Part shown: positions 1 to 12,000 of the stretch, in pieces
Numbering within the stretch: the stretch's first letter is position 1
Layout of the letters: each line of letters opens with the position of its first letter
Source: Schistosoma haematobium
Taxonomy: Eukaryota > Platyhelminthes > Trematoda > Strigeidida > Schistosomatidae
Assembly: GCF_000699445.3 (NCBI RefSeq)
Contig: NC_067195.1
Coordinates: 51,502,465 to 51,566,464 of the forward strand
DNA length: 64,000 bases
Direction: 5' to 3'
Position numbers and translations under genes: made by a program
Notes under the pieces: model-generated
Database searches by the model: none
What the model saw: the letters and a program-made list of their open reading frames with translations, nothing else
Told to the model about the DNA's origin: nothing

Positions 1-1
1 A

Positions 2-187
2 ACAAAAGGATATATTTTCATTACCTACGAGAACGGAAAGGCAGCATCACAAGCTGTCCGAACCATGAATAATGTTCCTCTGGACAAGAATCACACTTTC
101 CAGGTTACTCTATTGTCAGATTTCGAACGAGTAACAAATGTTCCGACTGAATGGGTACCTCCACCCAAACAAGAATATAAGGATTTA
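2..187 (+). CDS. EIF3B: eIF3b exon (partial, first visible)
   Basis: 62 codons read from position 2, beginning inside the RRM ([12 protein letters not shown]) and running through the linker [13 protein letters not shown]. The donor GTGAGT is at 188. The exon probably extends upstream of the window. Confidence 0.92.
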
Positions 188-1744
188 GTGAGTTGTATTC
201 TGTTAACTTATAGAGGTCAATTTTAGGGTAATTTAAAGAGCTGGTTGTTGAATGAGTTTTGTCGGGACCAGTTTGCGGTTGTCTATAATGATGGTGAAAC
301 TGGATCCGTTTATTGGCATACTGCTGTCGAACCAGTTGTGGCTGAAGAACGGGCTCATTGGACTGATGGGTGGATGCGATGGTCACCCAGAGGGACTTAT
401 TTGGCAACAATGCATTCTTTGGGTATTATTTTATGGGGCGGTGAGAAGTTCCAAAGAATCGGTCGTTTTCCCCATTCAGGTGTCAAAACAATAGAATTTT
501 CACCCATGGAACAGTAAGTTGTTATTTTTATTCATATTCCATACCTACTGTTATGTGCTTTGATGTTATCAAAGTGCTTTTTTGTATCTATGACTGGTTT
601 CGGAATCCAACTTCATTTTATTCCTATAGTCATTTTGATGGAGATTTGTTCTCTGAGCTGGATAGTTTGGTCGTGGAGCCTTCATCGTTCTTCTGAACAA
701 CATCATCAGCACAAACTTCAGATAGAAGTGAAGTGTTCGAATCTGTCCACATGTGGTTCACAGCTTGTCTTGTAGACCTCGAGGTTGATTGATTCTTGTT
801 GACCTTAAACCTGTCATTGTTTACTTCTTTGTTTTGGTTGTACACCTCGAGGTGTACAGGACAAGCTGTGAAACACATATGGAGAAATTCGAACACTTCA
901 CTTCTATCTGAAGTTTGTGCTGATGATCTTGTTCAGAAGAACGCTGAAAGCCCCACGACCAAACCATTCAGCTCAGAGAACGAAACTCCATCAAAATCAT
1001 CCACCTGAGCTACAAATCTTCACCATTCCTTTAGTCAAGATTTCTGACAACAGTGCAAATGTGTATTGATCAAGAGCTGTATGAAAGTTAGTCTTGGAGG
1101 ATTGGACGGTGGATATAGTAACTAGTAAGGTCTATTTGATCAATAAAATATAAGCGTTTGGCTGAGATTAAAATTTTAGCCAAGTAACTCGTCTGTTTTA
1201 AGGACCATTTTCAAAAAGTGCGCATAGACCAACAAAGGTTGTTTTACGTTTTATGGATAGTTTTCCATGTTCAGTAAGGAAAGGTACAGGTGTCTCATTC
1301 CCAAAAGTCATTGTTTAGGGCTGTATTTATATCCTAAAGTAAATTGACCTTGTCTACACAGTTGATTTCGAACTAAATGTGATTGAACATCACTGTACTT
1401 CCTGACATCTATACATAAGTGTTCCGATTACCATTGGGGAATAGGCCACCTTCCAGGGATATTCAACCAATCGTTCCCTGAACTTCCCTTTCTAGTCGTT
1501 ACCAAGTGCTATTTAAGACCTTGATACCTGTCTCCAGTTCCTATCCACACCATTGGCTGCTTTCTCATAGTCAAGGATGATGATTTATAGCTATGAGTTC
1601 CACTCAACTGATTGTTCAGCAATGTTCTGCAATGTTGCTTCGGTCTGGGTACCCGGGCAGTATCACAGCCCACACACAAATGATGAACTGTCTATAATTA
1701 TGGAAACTACTTTTCTTGCTTCAACTAACAATCAAATGATTCAA

Positions 1745-1794
<50 letters not shown>

Positions 1795-4700
1795 CCCTCT
1801 TTTATTCCTACTCTGTCTATACTTATTTTTTCGACTTATACAGCAGCTCGTCTATGGTGGAAATTCGACTCTGTCTAAACGTTCTCGCGTCATTGTCCGG
1901 TGTGGCGCATATATATTGGCGCTCTCCTGTACCAATATTTATGTGTTCAAATAAATAATAATAAATAATAAATATAATAATGTCGCAGTTTGGTCGGTGC
2001 ACAATCGATTTTTAAGAAACTGATCTTGTTGATTTCATAGTTGACCAAATATTTCGTTCTGTCTAAGAATACTCTCGTTTGATACCAAAAGCAGCATAAT
2101 CTTTTTGCAGTCCTCAGATTTACTAAAACCCTCCCTCGGTATTTTGATGAGGTATCCTTTCCTGGTTTTTGGTACTTCTTCCTGCTAAGTCTTTCTAAAG
2201 AGAACATGAAACATCCTTGTAGTTATCTATATATCTGACTTCCGTGCTTCAGCTGAAGTGCTATCTGGTTGTGCTCTGCCATACTGTATTTCCCTGCAAA
2301 CTTTTTGGTTGCATTATTTGGTTATTTCATATCTTTTTCTCATGCTTTTTCTGCTGTAGTTGCTAGATCTTCTACATCGACTTGTCATCTCTAATGCTCT
2401 TCACCCTTTTGTGTACTTCTGTACATTCAATATGTGCCTTGACTTTATGCGCCATTATTCGGTTGTTGTTGTCGACTGTTTTGTTATTTCTCGTTCTTTA
2501 AATCCTTCACAGGGTGTCTAAGGTGACCCATTTTTTGTTCTAGTGTTTCTTAGGGCCCATGTTTAAGTTTTTGATTTTCTAGTCCATTTCCAGTTGTTTT
2601 TTATAGTCGTTTCTTACTCCAGCATATTTTGTAAAACTTGAAAATTATTGCTGGGAGTTATGTTGAACTCATTGAGTTTGTTAATATCTCGAAGGAAGGC
2701 TCTATCATACGTTGTAGTGCTTTTCGTCCAATTATTTAGTACTTATTAAGCTTCATTTTAGCCTGGCAACTACCAGGCGGTGATTTAAAGCTCTCTCTGG
2801 TTCTCTGTGTTCTTACGCCTTTCAAAGGCCTAAATTTTTTGGTCAATTTGGCTTTCTGTAGTGTGGCCCGGCGCAATCCTTATGACTTTGGGTATGTATT
2901 TTTGGGGACAATGCTCCCACCTGTGATCATGTTAAAAGAACACAGATTTACCGATCTCACTATACTTGTTCCTTTGTTCTAGTCCTTTGTGCCCCATAAT
3001 GGGTTCATACCCAATAATGACTATCTCGACCTCGGCGTTTAGGTTCTTCACCAGTATAATCAGGTGCTTTTCTGGACATCTCCGTATGATGGACTACAGC
3101 CTCTTTTAAGACCGATCTCTATAATCTTTTCTGCTATCGTTAGGGGATTAGTAACACCGGGTTTCTCATCCTGCATGTTCTTCTCCTGCTGTTTTGGAGA
3201 GCATCAGTACAACTCCCTATGTAGCATTTTATTCGTGACCAGAATAAAATAACTCCCTCCTGAAGTTACCTTAATTGTCCAAATTATGTCTAATGGCTAT
3301 CACTTATTCCAAACAAAGCCATGTTGTATCTCCTCATTTTTGTCTCTATTTGATTGACACCCTCTCGGTTTCCTTTTTTTTCGCACATTCTATGTGCTTA
3401 TATTAATTGTTGTCTTGGTTGTCTAAAGGATTATCGGTCTCTCAGCTTTCACAATGAGGCATTATAATTCTGTGTGAAAACTCCTCAACCTCCAAGAGAG
3501 AGTTTAAATGGTTTAGATACATTTTTCTGGTTATCATTTTTATGGTGCGGTGTTATAATTTCTCTTATTACTGCCCAGCTACTGCTCTTACTTAGTATTC
3601 TTGAACAATACTTCACTCAATCAGTCCCCAAATCAGAACACGGGTGAACAGGAACGTAATTATATTCGAAATAAAAAGTTGGATGCTAGTAGAAATCACA
3701 GTAAGAGAAAAGTATGTTTATAGTTTCCACATGAGAATGTTTTAGTCTTCTCCAAATATCAATTAGCGCTAATTGGATAAGAAATAACCAATCAGCGTAC
3801 CTCATCACAATTTTTCACAGAAGGTGCTTTAATGTAATCTATATCCCGTTAACACGGGGTTAGGGTTAGGGGTGGGGTCGCAAACCCTACGTCCATCCCT
3901 CTACCTTTGTGCTTGGGGCGGGATGTAATCCAAAGGGGCTCCAGGCGGAGTTTGTGTTCTTGTTAGTCTTTAAATAAAATGTGTAGTTTATGGTCCAGCG
4001 CGCAATTCCTGAATCACACTATTTTTTCGTGTTATGTAAGTTGGTTGAATAGTGATGATATTAACTAATCATTCATGCTAATACAAACTAGTCAAGCATC
4101 TTTAACGACTAGACTGGGTTTAGGATTTTTACAGATGTAAACATTTATACCATGTTGAAGGATAACCGTTAAATCAAGTGGAAAGTATTTTTTTTAATCA
4201 AGATAAATCTTAAAACTATAGTACTTTGTGAAGTAAAAAAGGTAACAATTCTTATCTTAAAAATATAAAGTAAACTTCTGAGTTTGTCTCTTAATTATTA
4301 TTCAGTTACTGTAATTTTGTTTAATTTCCATATTTACCTGATAGATTTATGATAACTTTGAGTCCAAGTCCCAACTTTCCCACCGATGAACGTGCAGACG
4401 CAATCGTATGGGATGTGAAGCGCTGTGTTAGTCGTCGAGAGTTCTCCGTTCCAATCGATTTCCATCCGGCCTTCAAATGGTCTCCAAAGGATGAATATTT
4501 TGCTTGCTTGCGAGATGGTGTCATTAGTATTTACTGTGCTAGCAATTTTAGACTTTTGGATAAAAAGAAAATTGGGGGCAATATTCGTGATTTTTCTTGG
4601 TCACCGTCTGATAATATTTTAGCGTACTGGGTACCTGAATCTGATAATACTCCAGCCAGGTATGTACTGATTTAACTTATCGGTTACGAACAAACTATTT

Positions 4701-5969
4701 TGATTTTCACAATAACATCTGTGCTAAGGTATCAGTATAATTTTAATTCCTTTCATCAATCCTTCACTTATTTATTTGGTAGTTTTGGCGGTATTTATTA
4801 ATTGTAAGAGAGATGTTTTTCATGAGTCCACTTCAGCTGAAAAACTAAGTAACCTTAAACAGCTATTTTTTCCCAACATAAGTTTTCTTGAGATCCTTCA
4901 GCTCTGATATTTTTTTATTCAAAGAATATGCCTTTAGTTTTATACTTCTGTTATATTTATAAACCTTTAAGCAGTAATTATGTTATAGTATTTGTAAGAC
5001 AATTAGAATGTCTGTCGAATCATCATTACATCACAATAAAATGCCTTCAAATTGATCTTTTCAAGCTGTGTTATTAATTTAAAATTGCAAGGGATGTAAA
5101 CAAGCGGACATCATTAATTCTCCTATTTTAATTATACATATAAATTATGTATACAAAAAGTAAATGAATACAGTGTTACATTTATTCACTGATTTAATGT
5201 CATTAATTAATAATTTAGAGTTGTTCTTTTGGAAGTACCAAGTCGTCAGGAACTATGCACAAAGAATTTATTTTCCGTAGCTGAAATCAGTCTTCTATGG
5301 CATGAACAAGGTGACTTTTTAGCTGTTCAGGTATTAAGGTGTGCAAAAAAGAAGTTGGACGGTGAAAAGCAAGTGAAATATGTGGTAAGTTTTGAATGTT
5401 GTAAATGATTTTTATTCTGGCCAATATGACAGTTATTCTCACATATATACAATGTATCCATTTTCTGTCTCATCAGATTTATCTACTGCACATTAGTTAT
5501 TTAAATTTTCAATCTCGAATTTCACGGATTCAAACAAAATCCCGTCTTTATTTTTTACATTAAAATGGTTACTGTCATATGTGATACAACTATCACACAA
5601 TTTTACCGAAAAACTCACCACAACACTGATAAAGCACAAATTCATGCTATCTTGGATTATTCTCCAACCTCATCCTCAGTATTTGAAAAGAAATGTAGAC
5701 ATTGAAGAATACATATACTGCGGCTACCGAGGATAGTGATATAGTTGGAGATGTGAGTGCTTGTTAAACAGTTAAGAGTAATCTTGAATCCCCTTATAAG
5801 ACAGATTTGATACCTGTCCTATGAATCATTCTTGTACGGTATAAACTAACGATACATGATAACGCTTTATTAGTTGTATTTGGTCCATAAATAGATTTCG
5901 AAAGGAAGACCGATTTTTTGTAAAATGGACTTCTACTGCTTAAACAGCAGGTAGAAATACGGTACGGCT

Positions 5970-6040
<71 letters not shown>

Positions 6041-9000
6041 GTGAATCATCAATTTTCGGTTCACAGTAAACTTATGGCCAACAAAAATAAAACCTAAGAG
6101 GGTACCTACCCTTCTCCTCCCCCAATATGCTGATCGATAAGTGGTTTAGACAGTTATCAAGTCTCTGGGTGATGACTGCTCATAAGACTGAATTGTTGAC
6201 CTATGCATCCGATTAAACTGATATCAGAAGATAAGGCGGTTGCTCAGTAGAATAGCCTTTTTGATTAAAAGGTTGATTAAATGATTGTACCATATAGAAA
6301 CTATTGGTCATCCATCCTCCAACGGAGTTAATGCGTAACCATCAAGCTTAATTCCTACTAAGTCATATCAGAGATGTAGATATTTTTTAAATAGCTCTAG
6401 TGTTTTTACAATAAACAAATTGTTCAGTTATTAAATATGAAATGCAAGTACTTAACTGATTGTAAATAAAACTAGTATTTCATGAGTTTTAGGCGAAAAT
6501 CATGATTTTAAATTTTTTGTTAAACAAAGTTGCTGCACTTGTCCAACTCATGATCGAGCGACAAATTAATGCCTATTAAAAGAACCTTTATCTTATACAT
6601 TTTGTAAGTAATTACTTGCAAACCTGTTGTTGGTTATCAACAAATTTTAATAAGCATGACCTTCAGAATAATGTCTATAATGTTGATGTTCTTTTAGCTT
6701 TTCATTAATAGTTTACTGTCTTCCAATCGAAAACTGTTTATTTGATTAAGTTTCATTCTGAAATTCAGTGACTGATTTTTTAAAAAAAAGCTAAATATTG
6801 CTGATCTGTTTTGGGAATCAGTGATAATAAGACACTATCAGAAGGGGTTTGTGGAGATTTTTAGAAATTTTCATAGATTGAAATCATGAGTCAGTTGAAG
6901 CTAGACCACCATTGAAAACCTGAAAGCACTGGACGGCCGTTTCGTCCTAGTATGGGACTGCTGAGGAGTCCCATACTAGGACGAAACGGCCGTCCAGTGC
7001 TTTCAGGTTTTCAATAGTGGTCTAGCTTCAACTGACTCATGATTTCAATCTGTGAAAATAAGACATTAAACATGCAAACTATGTTTAAAATAATTCTAAC
7101 GTTTCACCAGATAAAATAGTTTGGACCTCACCAGGGAAGTAATCGCTTACTTTCCTGAAAAAGACATGCAAAACATTGGAATAATTTGAATTCCTGTTAT
7201 TGAGATTATTTCAAAATTAAATTCCACATTTAATGTCTTTCACTTACTCTGCCCCCTAGTCCCGTCAAACTAATTATTCAAACTGTGATGAACATTTGTT
7301 TCAGTGATAATAATCCATAAAAGTATTTATTAACTACTTTTTCACCTTACTAAATATCTTAGCATAATTGTTAGCATATGCTTGTAGAATAATGTTTTAG
7401 CAGATAATCATATGCTTGTTGGAGTTTTTAAAGCAGAATACGATGATGTAACTGCAATTGCAGTAAGTGTTTGACTGCATATCAGACATGAATATTTGTG
7501 TCGTCTTTGTTGATTCACCAATGCACTGTATATGGGGATGAGTGTTTAGTTTTCTAATTGATATTTGATATAATTTAATTCGTTTCTCTTTTACTATCAG
7601 GGTACCTACACCAATTTTGAAATTGTTCGTTTAAGAGAAAAATTATATCCTGTTGATCAGCTGGAAGTTAAAGGCACTGTATCGAATTTTCAATGGGAAC
7701 CTTGTGGTACGCGTTTCGCTTTCTTACAATCTGTAACAAGTGGAAAATTGTCAATCGCTATTTATGATGTATCTCGTGGAACTAATGTTCGCGAAGTTAC
7801 TGTTCTTGATCTTGCTTCACCTCGAACCAATGATCTTCGTTGGTCATCTAAGGGTGGGATTATTGTAGCAGCAGGTTTAAGAAGGTGAATATAAATTATT
7901 GTTAAAATCCCATGCAATTGAACAATTTCCCGAAGAAAGGTATTTTCTTCAAGCATCTGGACTAGGCTAGGTTATTTGTTTTTAATTTATACACATAATT
8001 GGACAAGTGAAGTTAAAAAATCCTGATATTCTTGCACCTGTGTCCCATTAAGCGAATACCTATATATATATAAAAGTTGGGAACTCACTTTTGGTGACAA
8101 GTAATGTAACTGGTTATCTATTAATTAGACCATCTAGATTTTTTATTTGCTATAATCAGCATTATATGGTTGTTAGAATGGTGAATAGGATGCTGATCGA
8201 CTAGTAGTAATTCGAAAGAATACGATGTGGCCAAGATGGTAACTGTCTGCATCAATTATTGTCAGTTACCAAATGAACAATTGACAACGCAGTTAATTTG
8301 TCTTCTTCCGTTTTAATGAAATAAAATTGTGAAACAAAATAAGAGTTTTAATATTGCATAACTTATAACGAATTGATATGCGAGACGGTATTGGAAAATT
8401 ATTGAGACTCATTAAACTTATGGGATTGAATGTTGGTTAGTTTTTATTCACACGATAAATTAACAGACATAATTATATAGGATGAGTCTAAAGGCTTGCC
8501 TTAAAAACATTTTTAATGATTTATAGTTGATCTACCGTAGGTCAAACGGAAACCTAGTTGATTATCCAGTTTACTGATATTTATGCCATTGATAATTGTT
8601 ATAACGGTTGGTTTTCCACATTTACCTGTATGGGACGTAAATTTACCTTAGAAGAATATCTACACTAGATTCCCTTTCAGTGTATATTTTACGATATTTC
8701 AACACAACTCAGATCAAGAACACGTGATTAACCTGACCACAACGTAAATTTATTTCCACACCAAAAAACCCAACACAAACCAACAACAATGAACAATCAA
8801 TAATAATACTTATAAAGATAGGGGAATATATAACTCATCTGTCAGACTATCGACAGTCTGACTAAGCAGACAACCAATCATTATCATTCTCGTTCACATA
8901 TCAATAATATTGTTAATTTCCGCATCATTAATTCAAGTCCTATCATAACCTTCTTCCTTCTCAAATACCATCATCATTTGAAGCATCAGCTACTTTACCT

Positions 9001-12000
9001 TCCAACACTTTGTTCTTTATATAAAAAACATTTGTGTTGGTTTCAGTGTTTCAACTGAAAGCTTATGAACTTTATCACAATGTAGTGAATTTATAGTGAA
9101 AATTCCCATTTCAACATTTGGTAAATAAAGAAGGAGCGAATCGAGCGAGAAAATTCTTTTCAATTAGATTTTCATCATGGCACTTCACTAATGTATATAT
9201 ATATATATGATTTACAATAATGAAATAATACTCATCGAGTGGATACGTTACGTAATAATTATATTATGACATCCATTATAAATTGGAAGAATTTAGCTAC
9301 GATTTTTATGTTATCATCTAGGAAGTGTTGTTTATGAGTTTGTGCCATAATTCATTGTATATGTTTTTGGTTATGGTATAAGGAATTCTTTCAATCTGTT
9401 AGCTTACTGAGACACATCCCAGTTTTTGATTTTTCAGTTAGTTTTAACAAGTCATAACTTGGGTTGTATATGGCTTACCTTTCATATTGCATATTTTTTA
9501 AAAATTTAGTGCTGATGGTATACTGGAATTCATTTCAGCAAATGAGGGTCAGATTTTAGCTAAGGGAGAACATCCAACTGTTAGTGATATACAATGGGAT
9601 CCTACAGGAAGGTATATAGCGACAACAGTAAGTAGTTTCTATCAGAAGAATGATAATGCAATATGGTTTTGGAATTGTGTGGGTCGTTGCTTGTATAAAA
9701 TGAACTTGCGTGGAATTCGCACTTTCATCTGGAGACCACGACCACCTACGCTACTCAGCGCTGAACAGCTGCAGGTATGTTGGGTATAATTTAAATATGG
9801 GCTTTTTTAATATGGCTAGAGAATCACAAATTAGACAAGAGTAGGCTGACTGTTGTACGAAAATCAGCATATCAGTTAGTATCTTATGAATAATAGTGTA
9901 ATGTAGTAGTATTTAATGTAGTTCTCATATGTAAAAGTTTAATGTCGATGAGAGAATCGCATTTCTCAAATGCTGTCTGTTAAAACGTTAGTCTTTCATT
10001 GTTTAGAAAGTCCAGTCAACTCGGGATATCATAGGACAAAACCTAACACGAATATACATGCAATACTCATCAGCACAATAAAAGAGGAAACACGCAAAAG
10101 AGAAGCGGATGAAAAATAACTATAATTTGTATTATAATAAAGATTTGAACATAAAAGAAATCGTTCAAGAGAACACAATGGTATTGGAGAATAAAAAGTG
10201 TGGACCAATGTCATGTTCACTATTAGAAAGGTGACGAAACGTATCTTGATTTAATATGACCAAGTGTGAGTTGTGCCTAAAAACGCCTTAAATAGCAGAT
10301 TATCATTATCTCCATAGATTCCGGCCAGAGAATCTGAATCTACTATCATGACATACTTTATCTGCCGATGACTGCATGGAAGAATACTTTTTCGATGTTT
10401 ACCATTACATGTTAGTGTAGATAGACAGTGACTGAATGTGCTTACTACATGTCAAAATCATCTAAAGCAGTGATTAGTTGTTATTTGATTCAATTTAGCA
10501 TTTTCATCTCAGACCATACAATTAACCTAAAAACTGCCCACTTGGTAATCGAACCTTATCGAAACAATGGTTCGAAAGCACTTGTAATAGAATACTTGTA
10601 GCTGACACATGTCTTCTACTTTCATAAATCACATAAAACTGGACCTGGTGATCGAGTTGGATCATTACCATTAGTTCGTTGCAATTCGGTTCTTTATTAA
10701 TAAATCAACGGAAATTTTTTATCTTGGGCATCACATACAATTATTTGACGCTTGTTATTTTTTCTCTTTTGTTGAAACCAATTGACTCATTTTCATTGGG
10801 TTCTTCTTTCTTTGTTGTTTAACACGTACTATGTGTTATAGGCTATTAAAAAGAATATGGCAAAATATAATTCACAGTTAGCCAACGAAGATCGTATGCT
10901 TGCTTCAAAGGCTAGCAGAGAATTGCTTGAGAAACGACAAAAATTATTAACTGAATTCAATATTTGGAAAAATGCTATCATTAAATTATATAATAAAGAT
11001 GAAGAGGAACGCTTTAGATTAAGAGGTATGTGCGACGGGGTTCATTCAAAGCAAGCTATTGTTATTTTTCTAAGTTTGGAGGATTACTACTTAGATGGTA
11101 ATGTAAAATTTTTAATTTTTAATGAAGTTATTAAAAAAAATACTCAAAATAGACCAACTTCGATAGTCTTTCGAATTTATAAGCATGATTTTCAATCTCA
11201 TTGTCATCAATTCAAAGTTACATACATATAGCTTCGAAATGAACGAGTTAGTATTACTATTCATTTTAATACAATATATTTTACTTACTGTTTTGTTGTA
11301 CACCAGCGTGTTTACACTGACTTAATCTATTTTATAAGAAATTTTATACAATAAGTTTATTTGTGATAACTTTGACTGATCTATATGTATATTGAGTCGT
11401 ACACTGATTTTGACTGGTTGACTGGCTAACTCAGAGTTTGCTCGAAAATAATACACATTTTCTAATAGTAATGATTTAACTAAGCAAACTGAACACGATA
11501 TCAAGAATGGATTTATGCTAATATTACACAAATAAACAGAAAATATGATTACTTCCAAGAATCTTGTATCATGGACCCGCGAAATATCGGAAGACAAATC
11601 CTGGTCTGTGGCTACGAAGGATTAATATTTTACGTGGTTTACATACATCTGTAAACAACCTAAACTTGCAGTAAGAAAATAATTAAATGGTTATTGCTGA
11701 TTAGTTCAGTAACAGTGTACATTGTCCAAGAATGTTATTCTTATCATTTTACAGGATAAATCTAAAGTAGGATAGTTTCTATCTCATTGACCAATGAACT
11801 AAAATGTTGATTTCTAAATTGATTGTTTCTCAGCATTCTGTTATATTCACGGATACCTTTTGATATTTTTCATGGCCATTACGGACATTAAGAATTGAGA
11901 ATGATTTAATTATACTTTTTAGTATTTATAAGTTAAATTAATATCACGCTTACAATAGATCGAGTATTTTATTTGATAGACCTAAAAAAATATTCTGTTT

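Larger units (their letters stand above)
514..4344 (+). other. eIF3b intron 2, repeat-filled
   Basis: 3.8-kb intron between donor GTAAGT at 514 and acceptor AG at 4343-4344. It holds a long inverted repeat (632-998), an ATT microsatellite, a 3' end of repeat R1, a pyrimidine-rich degenerate region (2200-3560) and a LINE 5'-UTR-like relic (3838-3965). I see no further eIF3b exon. Confidence 0.8.
5385..7600 (+). other. eIF3b intron 4
   Basis: 2.2-kb intron holding a (TA)n microsatellite (5971-6038) and the HH-A palindrome (6875-7051). Otherwise AT-rich sequence without recognisable genes. Confidence 0.8.

Noticed and set aside
1577..1954. 125-codon open frame across the ATT microsatellite
   Set aside because: Openness is due to the polyisoleucine run; no conserved peptide and the end belongs to repeat R1.
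3856..3872. Interstitial telomere (TTAGGG)n
   Set aside because: Only two repeats, embedded in a LINE-like 5' UTR relic; not telomeric.
10857..11231. Stand-alone 124-aa protein
   Set aside because: First part is eIF3b exon 7; the rest is intron read-through past the donor at 11026.
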